DNA from: Gammaproteobacteria bacterium
GTDB taxonomy: Bacteria; Pseudomonadota; Gammaproteobacteria; SZUA-140
Assembly (NCBI GenBank): GCA_021648525.1
Contig: JAKISP010000001.1
Span: 66,061-130,060, forward strand
Direction: 5' to 3'
DNA: 64,000 nt
A program made the translations under genes and the position numbers. This document shows, one piece after another, positions 8,913 through 17,743 of this stretch (position 1 is the stretch's first letter; each line of letters opens with the position of its first letter). The notes under the pieces were generated by a model. The model was not told the DNA's origin and searched no databases. It was given only the letters and a program-made list of their open reading frames with translations.

Positions 8913-11230
8913 CTCGCCTCTCCAATCAAGTCAACCACCGCTTCGCGCAATGACTCATCATGAAAACCACCTTTTGTTAAATAATAGTCAGCACCCGCTT
9001 CAAGCCCCAGTAAGCGGTCCTCTTCTCGATCTTTATAAGAGACAACCATCACCGGGATACGTCGTAGTAATTCATCTTGTTTGATTAATTTTACCAGTTC
9101 AATACCATCCATTCTCGGCATATCAATATCTGTAATCACTAAACGATAATCACCGCTACGCACTGCATTCCAGCCATCCATCCCATCAACGGCAACATCA
9201 ACTTCATAGCCATATGCTTCTAACATTTTACGTTCAACTTCTCGTACAGTGATCGAATCATCGACTACCAGCACTCGCCGGCGATCTTCATTTACACCCA
9301 GATTTTCACCACTCACCTTATCCAGATGCCCCTTTGATATCAGCTTAGCAATCGAGCGTGCCATATCATCAACATCAATAATCAATGTCGGCGATCCATC
9401 ATCAAGTAACGCAGCAACACTCACGTCCTTAATTTTACCTAAACGCGGGTCTATCACCTGAACGGCCAACTCACGTTCACCCATGAATGCATCAACAATC
9501 ACCCCATACTGGCCATGCCTGTCACTCAAAATTACCACATATAATTGCCTGTCATCTCTTGCAACTGGCGCCAGACCAAATACCTGAGACGCAGAAACCA
9601 GACCTATATGACTATCATTCCACGTCACATATTGATGATCCTCAACGAGCTCAATATCATCTACAGAGATCTTCAGTAGATGGTCAATTCGCGCTAGTGG
9701 AAAAGCGTAGCTTTCACCACCAATATCAACCAGCAATGTTCTAATAACCGACAGCGTCAGTGGCAACTGCATCTGGAAACGTGTCCCCCTTCCAGGCTTC
9801 GATGAAACCGTAACCACACCGCGCATCTCTTTAACTGAGTCATGAACGACATCCAGCCCCACCCCCCTTCCAGATATTTCGGTCACCTCACTTCGCGTAC
9901 TAAAACTGGGCAAAAATAGAAATTCCAGCAGTTCGGCATCACCCATTTGTGACAACATCTCCTCGCTACTCAAGCCGCGCTCTAAAATTTTCTGTTTCAG
10001 CAATTCAAGATCAACACCACGACCATCCTCCTCAACGGTCACCAGTAACATGCCAGAACGATGGCGCGCATCAAGCTTCACGATTGCCTGAGCAGGCTTG
10101 CCATTTTCAATACGATCCGCTGGCATTTCAACACCATGATCCACCGCATTTCTCAACAGATGATTAAGTGGTGCTTTTACCATCTCCAATACATCGCGAT
10201 CGACCTGTGTCGTTACACCAGTAATTTCAAGACGCGCATCTTTTCCAAGTGAACGTGCAACATCTCGTACCATTCGTTGAAAGCCATCAACTCCATCAGA
10301 AAAGGGCCTCATGCGGCTCGCCAATACTTCCCGATGTAATCTTCCCGCAAGATTTGCAGTGCGGTAATCAAAGTGCTCCAGATCAACTAATCGATCAGAT
10401 AACGCCTCACGCTGCTTAACTGCTTTTCGCTGCAACTCTATCAGCGCCATCTCTACTGATGGATCAACATCGACCTCATTAAATTTCTCACGCAACCCAT
10501 CTAACTCACTCACCAGATCGAACTGAAAACGCTTAAAGCGCTGCATCGCTTCAATATGTGGATGCAACCACCGCGCCTCAACCATCGCCTCACCAGCAAG
10601 TCCCAGCAGACGATCCATACGCTCAGTACTCACACGTAACACTCGTTCTTTGACTTCTGCCAGCGATACAGCTTTATCAGGCGGCGCCTCTACCACTTTG
10701 CTTTTATCAACATCAAGCGCACCATGTTCAGCAGGTGACTCAACAGATGCTGTTACTCCTCCCCCTCCATCAACAACAGAAACAGTGCTACCTTCAATCA
10801 GCACAACCGAACCCTGCAGCCGCTCCCCATTCAATATTCCTTGAAGCGCTAAAACAAGAGTATCTAACGTCGATCCATTCTGCTGATTCCACGATGGCAA
10901 CTCCGATTCGTCCAACTTAGCGACCTGTCCCATCACATCAACGCCACTTAAAAGGACATCGATATCGCTACTCTTCAATGTCAGTTCATTCTTCTGCGCA
11001 GCTACGAAACAGTCTTCCATCACGTGAGCAATACGAACGATGGGGTCAATATCAACCATCCGCGCAGCACCCTTGATGGAGTGCGATGCGCGCATCATCG
11101 ACTCAAGGTTCTCTGTTCCTGATGCGCTTTGCTCTAACACAAGTAAGCCATCAGTCAATAATAATAGCTGTCCTTCTGCCTCCGTTCTAAAGAGATCGAG
11201 CATTGAAAATCCACTGAGGTCATCATTCAC
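8909..11230 (-). CDS. wspE: WspE-like hybrid histidine kinase (CheA with C-terminal receiver)
   Basis: Central kinase of the Wsp chemosensory complex. The HPt domain at the N-terminus carries His50 in RASHSIKGAARMV. A long linker is followed by the P3-like helical region, then the HATPase domain (LNHLLRNAVDHGVEMP, VEEDGRGVDLELLK, SGRGVGLDVVHDSV). Next come a CheW-like P5 domain (VDIGGESYAFPLARIDHLLK) and a receiver at the C-terminus (VLVVDDSITVREVERKML, Asp in VITDIDMPRMDG, K in YYLTKGGF). The 773 residues and the fused receiver are as in WspE. It overlaps wspD and wspF by four bases each. Confidence 0.94.
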   Translation of the reverse strand: MNDDLSGFSMLDLFRTEAEGQLLLLTDGLLVLEQSASGTENLESMMRASHSIKGAARMVDIDPIVRIAHVMEDCFVAAQKNELTLKSSDIDVLLSGVDVMGQVAKLDESELPSWNQQNGSTLDTLVLALQGILNGERLQGSVVLIEGSTVSVVDGGGGVTASVESPAEHGALDVDKSKVVEAPPDKAVSLAEVKERVLRVSTERMDRLLGLAGEAMVEARWLHPHIEAMQRFKRFQFDLVSELDGLREKFNEVDVDPSVEMALIELQRKAVKQREALSDRLVDLEHFDYRTANLAGRLHREVLASRMRPFSDGVDGFQRMVRDVARSLGKDARLEITGVTTQVDRDVLEMVKAPLNHLLRNAVDHGVEMPADRIENGKPAQAIVKLDARHRSGMLLVTVEEDGRGVDLELLKQKILERGLSSEEMLSQMGDAELLEFLFLPSFSTRSEVTEISGRGVGLDVVHDSVKEMRGVVTVSSKPGRGTRFQMQLPLTLSVIRTLLVDIGGESYAFPLARIDHLLKISVDDIELVEDHQYVTWNDSHIGLVSASQVFGLAPVARDDRQLYVVILSDRHGQYGVIVDAFMGERELAVQVIDPRLGKIKDVSVAALLDDGSPTLIIDVDDMARSIAKLISKGHLDKVSGENLGVNEDRRRVLVVDDSITVREVERKMLEAYGYEVDVAVDGMDGWNAVRSGDYRLVITDIDMPRMDGIELVKLIKQDELLRRIPVMVVSYKDREEDRLLGLEAGADYYLTKGGFHDESLREAVVDLIGEAR

Positions 11231-11901
11231 ACGAGGTTCCTCTGCAGTGAATTAAACAACAATTCCTCGTCTAGTAGCCCTACATTCCGTCCCTCAAGCT
11301 CAAACAGACCGGCAAGATGAGAATATATTGAATTAGCAGCCGTTGCAGGCACCTCACGGATATTTTCCCTCCAGATGCGGTGTGTGCCGATAATTTCACT
11401 CACAGGAAAAACAAATTGCTCTCCGTCTTTTACAAAAATCACTAATCGTTCAAGAAAGCTTTTACGTAATGCAAAAGTATCTGAGCCCCCCCCCTTATCG
11501 ACAGATAACAATCGCCCCATTGAAACCCAGAGCTTCAGTTCACCACGTACATTAACCAAACCTTTTACTACCAGATTCTGGGAGTTTGGAATGCCATGTA
11601 CCGGGCGAATTTCAGAGATCTCTTTGATCGTGATTGTCGGTAAACCAAGCCATTCATCACCCAGTCTAAACACCACAATTGATAGCGAATCATGGCTTTT
11701 TCTGGTTTTTTCTCTTGCCAGCAGAGAGGTCCAGTAATCCTGATAATCTTCAGGTATCGCACGGGTCAACAAGCTCCGGCCAGCATTTGAATATACATCA
11801 CAGTTTCGGCAATGAAGTACATCATCTAAACGCGGACATTTCTCATCCTCAGCGCCCCACACACCAATAGTTGACCAACAGTTTTTTATCTGCTCATCCA
11901 T
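11227..11901 (-). CDS. wspD: WspD-like CheW coupling protein with Cys-rich N-terminus
   Basis: Couples receptor WspA to kinase WspE. The C-terminal two thirds is a CheW domain (VVFRLGDEWLGLPTITIKEI, NVRGELKLWVSMGRLL). The first 55 residues form a distinctive extension with four cysteines (NCWSTIGVWG, KCPRLDDVLHCRNCDVY) followed by PEDYQDYW. As far as I recall, the WspD branch of CheW proteins keeps the same Cys pattern. The role of those cysteines is not known to me; metal binding is possible. Its stop overlaps the wspE start by four bases, and it begins 24 bases after wspC. Confidence 0.9.
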   Translation of the reverse strand: MDEQIKNCWSTIGVWGAEDEKCPRLDDVLHCRNCDVYSNAGRSLLTRAIPEDYQDYWTSLLAREKTRKSHDSLSIVVFRLGDEWLGLPTITIKEISEIRPVHGIPNSQNLVVKGLVNVRGELKLWVSMGRLLSVDKGGGSDTFALRKSFLERLVIFVKDGEQFVFPVSEIIGTHRIWRENIREVPATAANSIYSHLAGLFELEGRNVGLLDEELLFNSLQRNLV

Positions 11902-11925
11902 TTAATCACCCATGAAAAACAATCT

Positions 11926-13221
11926 TCACTGACTCGCCCGCAAAGCACGTCGCCGCAGGCTTTGAGCCTCATTGCTATCCCCATTACGCTCAACATGTAG
12001 TGCAAGATGCACCAATGCCCTGGCATGGTCTGGCACTAAATATATGGTCTTCCTGAACATTGACTCTGCCATATCCTGTCTATTCGACGCCTCATAGACA
12101 AGGCCTAACAAATAATAGGCATCGGCATTACTAAAGCGCGCGATAAGATCAAGACAGAGGATTTCCGCTTCTTCAAGCGTTCCTTCATCAGCGAGTTCCT
12201 GCGCCTTTGATACAAGCGCCTCCTCGTGTTTTTTCGCCTCATAACTGCTGCTGGTGCTGGTGCTGGTGCCGCTGCCCATGTATGCAGAAAATGGCTTATT
12301 GCGATTGCTGCTTTTCGAAACCTGATCAGTACTGGCATGCTGACTATTCACAGGCAATATCGCACCATGTTTCTTTGAGAACTCATGAAAGCGCTTGTCG
12401 TAGTTACCTATAGAGCGATTTTCATCGCCATCTTTCTTAACAAATGCAAATGCACCACGCAGTCGTAATGACTCAAACAGACTATTTACATTATTATTTG
12501 CCTCAGCATGCCCAACAAACAACACGCCATCTGGTGCCAATAGATCATAAAGCTTATGAACTGCAATTTCCTGGTCTTTGCTATCAAAATAAATCAGCAA
12601 ATTTCTACAAAAAACCACATCATAACAACCCTTCATCAAAGAAAAGTCATCTTTTAATAAATTTCCATGACGAAAATTCACTCGACTTCTTACCTTTTCT
12701 TTTAAACGATAACCACCTTCAACTTTGTTAAAATATGTCGACTGAAATGTCAGATCATCACTACGAAAAGAGTTATCTCGATAAACCCCAGTCATCGCCT
12801 TATCAATTGAAGCCTGACTAATGTCAATCGCATCTATCTGTACCCGGTCAGCTGGAAAAGCTAATTTATCAAGTGCCATAGCAATCGTGTATGGCTCCTC
12901 GCCAGTTGAGCAGGGAACACTTAACACTTTAAGCATTCGTGAATTTTCTCTGGGTATTAACCAGCCTGATTTAATATGACTAGAGAAAATATCGAAAGGA
13001 ATATCATCTCTAAAAAACCAGGTTTCAGGGATGACGACCATTTCCACCAAACGCTTAAATTCAGCTTCAGAACTTAACAACGTCTTATAATATTGCCCAA
13101 GATCATCACAACCAGAATTCACTAAGCATCGTTTAATTGCATTTTTCACCGACGCTGTACCAACCGAACTGATATCAAGTCCAATTTTATCTTTTAATAA
13201 TACTTCAATCTTCTCGCACAT
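11926..13221 (-). CDS. wspC: WspC-like chemoreceptor methyltransferase (CheR with TPR tail)
   Basis: Methylates glutamates of the WspA receptor using S-adenosylmethionine. The CheR N-terminal helical region and SAM-binding domain are seen (VLSVPCSTGEEPYTIAMAL, IDAIDISQASIDKA, YDVVFCRNLLIYFD, GVLFVGHAE). After a Ser/Thr-rich linker comes a C-terminal TPR region (ADAYYLLGLVYEASNRQDMA, KTIYLVPDHARALVHLALHV), as in WspC of pseudomonads. 431 residues. The linker is encoded by a short tandem hexanucleotide repeat (about 12246-12275). The start codon overlaps the wspB stop (TAATG). Confidence 0.93.
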   Translation of the reverse strand: MCEKIEVLLKDKIGLDISSVGTASVKNAIKRCLVNSGCDDLGQYYKTLLSSEAEFKRLVEMVVIPETWFFRDDIPFDIFSSHIKSGWLIPRENSRMLKVLSVPCSTGEEPYTIAMALDKLAFPADRVQIDAIDISQASIDKAMTGVYRDNSFRSDDLTFQSTYFNKVEGGYRLKEKVRSRVNFRHGNLLKDDFSLMKGCYDVVFCRNLLIYFDSKDQEIAVHKLYDLLAPDGVLFVGHAEANNNVNSLFESLRLRGAFAFVKKDGDENRSIGNYDKRFHEFSKKHGAILPVNSQHASTDQVSKSSNRNKPFSAYMGSGTSTSTSSSYEAKKHEEALVSKAQELADEGTLEEAEILCLDLIARFSNADAYYLLGLVYEASNRQDMAESMFRKTIYLVPDHARALVHLALHVERNGDSNEAQSLRRRALRASQ

Positions 13222-13688
13222 TACTCTTTCGGCTCAACAGGGCTACCGTACAGAACATCGCAATCGTGCCGAGATAGTAAGCGATCTACATCCACCCACT
13301 GAATGATGCCACTTTCATCTGTTATCATGTTTGAAACATAATTATTTTCTGAAGAGTGTTGCACCGAACGATGAAAACGCTCTATTTCCAGTGAAATAGT
13401 TTCTGTGGCGTGCTCTACAATCATTCCGAGATGATGTTCATGATCGTTATAGTCAGTATATTTAACTAGTAAAATCCGAGTACTCATCACCGCACGCGAC
13501 ATAATCCCATCAAGCAGGCAACGAATATCAATCACTGGTACTGGCACTGCTCGATAATTACACAGGCCCGCAACATAGTTAGCTGTATTAGGGAAATTAC
13601 TCAATTTAACCAACGGCACAACTTCAATCACTTTTTTAGCATCGACCACATAACGATCATCACCAACATAAAAGATAACAAACAGCAT
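13221..13688 (-). CDS. wspB: WspB-like CheW coupling protein
   Basis: A 155-residue single-domain CheW protein (MLFVIFYVGDDRYVVDAKKV, YVAGLCNYRAVPVPVIDIRC, LGMIVEHATETISLE). With WspD it is one of two coupling proteins that link the receptor to the WspE kinase. The ATG overlaps the wspA stop by one base (TGATG), showing tight translational coupling. Length and position between receptor and CheR match the canonical wspA-wspB-wspC order. Confidence 0.92.
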   Translation of the reverse strand: MLFVIFYVGDDRYVVDAKKVIEVVPLVKLSNFPNTANYVAGLCNYRAVPVPVIDIRCLLDGIMSRAVMSTRILLVKYTDYNDHEHHLGMIVEHATETISLEIERFHRSVQHSSENNYVSNMITDESGIIQWVDVDRLLSRHDCDVLYGSPVEPKE

Positions 13689-15721
13689 CAGGAATCGATC
13701 TTGAATTGGGAGACACCACCTTGAAGGCCGTGCGCAGCATCATTAAGACGATCAATTGCACTATTGGATTGACGTAATGACTCTACCGTTTGTTGTGCAG
13801 ATTCACTGAGTTGAATCATTGCCTGCTTAATCTGTTCTGCACCTTCAGATTGCATATGCATGCCTTCATGAACAATTTCAAAACGCGGTGTTAACGTCTG
13901 CACCTGATCTATAATTTGCGCAAGCTGTGCACCCACCTCTCGTACATCATCGACACTATTTTTTACCTCTTTCGAAAATTTCTCAACACTCATCACACCA
14001 CCGGATACAGCTGATTGCATCTCTTTTACCATCTGCTCAATATCCAGTGTAGCGACAGCAGTTTGATCAGCCAGACGACGAATCTCAGTGGCCACGACAG
14101 CGAAACCAACACCATACTCCCCCGCCTTCTCAGCTTCGATAGCCGCATTAAGTGATAGTAAATTGGTTTGATCCGCCACTTTTGTAATCGTTGTTACCAC
14201 AGAGTTAATATTGCCAGCTTTTTCACTTAATACCTCAAGCTTGGATGCGATCGCATTGGATGCATCAACCACAGAGTGCATCGTCTCTTCCATGCGGACC
14301 AGGCCAGTATGACCACTAGCGGCTGCCTCAGCAGTACCGGATGCAACACCCGCCACTTCGTCCATCGTATTGACCAGTTCTTTGCCGGTTGCTGAAATTT
14401 CAGTGGCCGTGGCTACAATTTCATTCACAGTTGCCGCCTGTTCGGCCACGGTTGCCTCTTGCTGTTTAGCTGAAGCGGCTATTTCAGTAGAAGATGATGT
14501 CACCTGAATACCTGACTGCTGAACCTGTGATACAAGACCATTAAGACTATTAATCATCGTCTGAATACCCTGAGCCATACGGCCAACAGCATCATCACCA
14601 TCAATATCAATTTCGCCGGTCAAGTCACCCGCTGCGGCACGCTGGACTATCATTTGCATCTTACCCACTTTCTCTTCCAGGTCTTCCATTGCAATACGGC
14701 GATCTTCCATGAGCTCACTTAAATTATGAACCATTGATTGCAGACCAGAGCCAAGTGAACCGATGGCGTCGTCCCCAGAAAAAGTGACAATGCCGGTCAA
14801 ATCACCTTCAGCAGCTCGATTAACCACGTCAAGTAATATATTGACCTTCTCTTTCAATACTTCAGCAGCATCATGCTCACGCTGTGCCTGAATCTGTTGT
14901 TGTTGACTCGCGCCATCCACATTATCAGCCATGGTGTTGAATGCCATACCAAGCTTACCAATTTCATCCTGAGAAGAGATAGAAATTCTCACAGATAAAT
15001 CACCCTCGGCACGCTTATTAACCGTATCCATCACTCGTTTCAGTGGTGCAGAAAGCCATTTTCCCAATAAAAAATTAGCCAACAACAAACCAACGATTAA
15101 CAATAAAATGTTTGCAATTATTTGCGTACGCACATCTTTAGCAATTGTTTCATCGATATGCTGTAACGAGTAACTCACTCGAATAGCACCATTAACTGAA
15201 TTTTCCGGTACATTATGACAAGCTAAACAATTCACATCCCCTGGATTTTTCCCCGCAGTTGCTCGAAATGGTGTTAAGACAGTTAAAACTCGCCCATCAA
15301 TTCCCTTATCAAAATCCGATCCCTGTTGTACTTCCATAATATCTTCGCCCTGCAGCGCACGCATATCCCATTCATCGACAGGGGCCTCTTCTGGAAAGCC
15401 AGGGCCATATTGCTGATTCACGGGTTCCCCACGAATAACCCTCGCATCAACAACATTATTACGCTTAAGAATCTTATTTCGCAGAATACTGCGCTGGTCC
15501 ATGGTGTTCGTTAACATCATGGTATTGAGACTATCAAAATAGAATGTAGCCAGGTCTTTAGTGCGCTCTTCAGCATCATCCTGCGCGCGTTGTTTCTCTA
15601 TAAATACGGTATAGCCTGTTACCATGCTAATGACAAAGACAAAGATGGTGGCGACAGTCAAATTGATCTTCACCCTGACGGATAGATGACCAAACAATGA
15701 ACCACTCTCTTTTGATGCCAT
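13688..15721 (-). CDS. wspA: WspA-like methyl-accepting chemoreceptor with periplasmic c-type heme motif
   Basis: Receptor of the Wsp pathway. From the ATG at 15721 (GAGGG seven bases upstream; the frame also runs to a TTG at 15754) the protein has 677 residues. TM1 is at about 18-40, a periplasmic domain at about 42-198, and TM2 at about 200-219. Three HAMP-like repeats follow (RAEGDLSVRI, RAAEGDLTGIV, RAAAGDLTGEI), then the MCP signalling domain with hairpin tip NAAIEAEKAGEYGVGFAVV and TEIRRLADQTAVATLDIEQM, typical of Wsp receptors. The periplasmic domain contains CLACH at 165-169 (codons 15215-15229), a CxxCH c-type heme attachment motif in the context PGDVNCLACHNVPENS. To my knowledge Pseudomonas WspA lacks such a motif. 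Heme or redox sensing is inferred. Confidence 0.9.
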   Translation of the reverse strand: MASKESGSLFGHLSVRVKINLTVATIFVFVISMVTGYTVFIEKQRAQDDAEERTKDLATFYFDSLNTMMLTNTMDQRSILRNKILKRNNVVDARVIRGEPVNQQYGPGFPEEAPVDEWDMRALQGEDIMEVQQGSDFDKGIDGRVLTVLTPFRATAGKNPGDVNCLACHNVPENSVNGAIRVSYSLQHIDETIAKDVRTQIIANILLLIVGLLLANFLLGKWLSAPLKRVMDTVNKRAEGDLSVRISISSQDEIGKLGMAFNTMADNVDGASQQQQIQAQREHDAAEVLKEKVNILLDVVNRAAEGDLTGIVTFSGDDAIGSLGSGLQSMVHNLSELMEDRRIAMEDLEEKVGKMQMIVQRAAAGDLTGEIDIDGDDAVGRMAQGIQTMINSLNGLVSQVQQSGIQVTSSSTEIAASAKQQEATVAEQAATVNEIVATATEISATGKELVNTMDEVAGVASGTAEAAASGHTGLVRMEETMHSVVDASNAIASKLEVLSEKAGNINSVVTTITKVADQTNLLSLNAAIEAEKAGEYGVGFAVVATEIRRLADQTAVATLDIEQMVKEMQSAVSGGVMSVEKFSKEVKNSVDDVREVGAQLAQIIDQVQTLTPRFEIVHEGMHMQSEGAEQIKQAMIQLSESAQQTVESLRQSNSAIDRLNDAAHGLQGGVSQFKIDS

Positions 15722-16054
15722 AAGAAACCCTCTGACCAACTCTGAAATGTGCAATTAAAAACACGTTCACAACTTCTATTTTCTACACCATAAAGTTGTC
15801 AAAGATTAAAACGGCTGAACATTTCAGAACTTTAATAAGTTCCTGGCTATGTTTAAGAAAAAATATAATACCGGGTGCGGAAGACCTGTCGTGAATAAAG
15901 CGCTCTTTCCGTGCCAGCTATAGACGCGATACTGGTACGAATACAGGCACCATGAGCTCCAATGTAATCCTTAGTATTATATTAAGCACAGTGAAAAAAC
16001 TATTTACTACGCCTCTCTATTCTTTTTCTCTGAACAGAAAACTATCAAAAACAT
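15722..16054 (-). promoter_or_regulatory. Upstream region of the wsp operon, candidate promoter
   Basis: 333 bases without a gene between wspA and the outer membrane protein gene, both on the minus strand. On the minus strand a perfect TTGACA lies at 15797-15802, about 80 bases before the wspA ATG. The expected -10 position holds only a weak ATAGAA-like hexamer. No clear terminator or operator is visible in the rest. Confidence 0.3.
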
Positions 16055-16867
16055 TTAAAATACTCGTCCTATTGAAAAGTTCATGACATCCATATCGCTC
16101 TTAGGTTGCTCAAACCCTGACACCACATCACTCTTAGCAAAACGGTAACTGTCATAAAGGAATTTGACATAAACCCCCTCGTCACCAGTCCTGCCTATCA
16201 ACTGAAAACGGTATGAGAAAAAGAGAGAAGGCCTCTTTCCAGGCTTAAGCTCAAGAGAAAATGCATCAATAGTCTCATTAGTGTAAAAAGGGTATTTAAT
16301 CCCAGCTCGCCATAAACTTCGCCAGATATCAGCCCTTTTTTCCATTCCTAGCGAAAACCGAGTAAACGCTATGTCAAAAACCTCCTCATAACCAGTAACT
16401 CTGTCCCCCTGCGAGCTAGTACCATTACCAATATCTCTGGACCACCTATCCAGCCCCACACCAGCAAGTAAATCTAATGAGCGTCCCCATTTATAATTCA
16501 CCAGCCGATATCCTCCAGTCAATTCAGTTGCTGCCCCTAAATAATCAACACTTGCAGTGGCAAAACGACCTAAACGCTGTGTTTGACCGTCATAATCAAC
16601 GACCCCACCATAGACAGAGGCATCCATTCGATAAAGCAGTCCACTAGTCAATCGCCCTTCATTATTATGAGAAAAGTTAAGACGTGCTCGAGGGCCTTGC
16701 TCGGTTAGCAGTCGCGTACCAGTCCGGCCAAACTCCTGCCAACGGAATAACTCAACACCAGCACTGACTTCTGTCACCCCATCATCTGCGAGCTCATCAG
16801 CAATCACGAGTGAATTGCCAAATATGAGCAATGTACTAAAAAAAACAAACACGGTAGTTTTTTTCAT
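16055..16867 (-). CDS. Outer-membrane beta-barrel-like protein, unknown function
   Basis: A 270-residue secreted protein starting MKKTTVFVFFSTLLIFGN with a signal peptide cut probably after VIADA-like residues near position 24. The mature part has alternating hydrophobic/polar strands rich in aromatic residues (GYRLVNYKWGRSLDLLAGVG, FFSYRFQLIGRTG, VYVKFLYDSYRFA). It ends in phenylalanine (NFSIGRVF), the usual outer-membrane barrel signature. I chose the ATG at 16867 over an upstream GTG at 16879 because an AAGG lies 11 bases upstream and the signal peptide starts there. I do not recognise the family. It lies upstream of the wsp operon on the same strand, separated by more than 330 bases. Confidence 0.75.
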   Translation of the reverse strand: MKKTTVFVFFSTLLIFGNSLVIADELADDGVTEVSAGVELFRWQEFGRTGTRLLTEQGPRARLNFSHNNEGRLTSGLLYRMDASVYGGVVDYDGQTQRLGRFATASVDYLGAATELTGGYRLVNYKWGRSLDLLAGVGLDRWSRDIGNGTSSQGDRVTGYEEVFDIAFTRFSLGMEKRADIWRSLWRAGIKYPFYTNETIDAFSLELKPGKRPSLFFSYRFQLIGRTGDEGVYVKFLYDSYRFAKSDVVSGFEQPKSDMDVMNFSIGRVF

Positions 16868-16902
16868 TCTAGCTGACACCTTACAATCAAATTAATTATT
16901 AT

Positions 16903-17079
16903 GAGACCTTTGCACAATCCAGGCATGAAAGAAAAATGGGAGAATATTTTCCTGGTTGAGGCAAAAAGCATCGTTAATACCCAAAGGGGCACACCGTAGC
17001 GTGCTATTGACCCATTTTCTAACGAAAAGCAGGGATATATTAGCCATTGTTACCCGTGATTGTATCGTGCGAAGGTTTT
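16903..17079. mobile_element. 177-bp non-autonomous transposable element (MITE-like) with 5-bp target duplication
   Basis: The left end reads GAGACCTTTGCACAATCC (16903-16920). The right end read on the other strand is AAAACCTTCGCACGATAC. These match as imperfect terminal inverted repeats. The element is flanked on both sides by ATTAT (16898-16902 and 17080-17084), a target-site duplication. It is too short to encode a transposase, and the open frame across it has no protein-like character. The ends resemble those of some IS5-like insertion sequences. Related ends occur at 54123-54261 and, degenerate, at 45594-45777. Confidence 0.75.
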
Positions 17080-17158
17080 ATTATATACACAATGCCAGAG
17101 ATGCTGTTTTTGGGCCAGCAGACTGTCGAACTCAGGGTGAATCTACTACGGACATGGT

Positions 17159-17182
17159 GCCCTTTGAGTAAAGGGCCATTTT
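17159..17182 (+). terminator. Possible rho-independent terminator
   Basis: Hairpin GCCCTTT / AAAGGGC with loop GAGT, followed after two bases by TTTT. No plus-strand gene ends just upstream, so it may be a relic. The surrounding non-coding stretch (17080-17448) shows nothing else I can support. Confidence 0.35.
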
Positions 17183-17448
17183 GACCTATTTTCCGATCCT
17201 TTTCGTTAAATATGCGCCCCCTGGTACAAAATGGCTTTCCCTCGCCACGATCTACCCCTCCTAGAATGCAATCAATATGATAGCCATTACTACCGAATAA
17301 GAAAATTTAAATATGCTATATTGCCACACTATACACTCTGATGATTACAACAGGAATTAAGCTAATACAGCGATAGTCGAATTGAAGAGAACCTTCAAAG
17401 TTAATTAGATATATTGTTACTCACCACACGAAAAAGAGGTGAGAGACG

Positions 17449-17589
17449 TCAGTCCTCGTCCACAAGCCTAAAATCTATGTCGGATAGATCCCCTGACGAG
17501 TCCCACTCATTACCCCATTTATCTGCTGAAATGTAATCTTCAGCAAACTCCTCATTCATGTCTAAATCATCATCTTTTGGGCCGCTCAT
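17449..17589 (-). CDS. Small acidic protein, 46 residues, unknown
   Basis: A short reading frame on the minus strand starts with ATG at 17589, has GAGG eight bases upstream, and stops with TGA at 17449. The product starts MSGPKDDDLDMNEEFAED and ends DIDFRLVDED. About a third of its residues are Asp or Glu, and it has two Trp (KWGNEWD). No signal peptide or membrane segment is seen. It follows yqiB on the same strand, 154 bases downstream. I do not recognise a family. The good ribosome-binding site and biased composition argue for a real gene, though it is short. Confidence 0.5.
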   Translation of the reverse strand: MSGPKDDDLDMNEEFAEDYISADKWGNEWDSSGDLSDIDFRLVDED

Positions 17590-17743
17590 AAAAACACCCT
17601 CGCTTTACTATACTCGAATCCCATAAAGCCCCTATAAATACACAGAGGGGCCAGCCAAAGACAAATACAACTGCTATTGTGTATATCGGCCCAGACGAAG
17701 GAGACTTGATAAAGGAGATGTCAACTACTGCCGAGTAGTATTT

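Noticed and set aside
12246-12275. CRISPR-like repeat
   Set aside because: Short tandem hexanucleotide inside a coding region, in frame; no spacers. No CRISPR array seen in the window.
16956-17171. 71-residue frame across the MITE-like element
   Set aside because: Crosses the right end of the element, no ribosome-binding site, no protein-like pattern; not a transposase.
17420-17444. CTCACC/GGTGAG hairpin after the 46-residue ORF
   Set aside because: Six-base stem with a 13-base loop and no T-run; could be chance.
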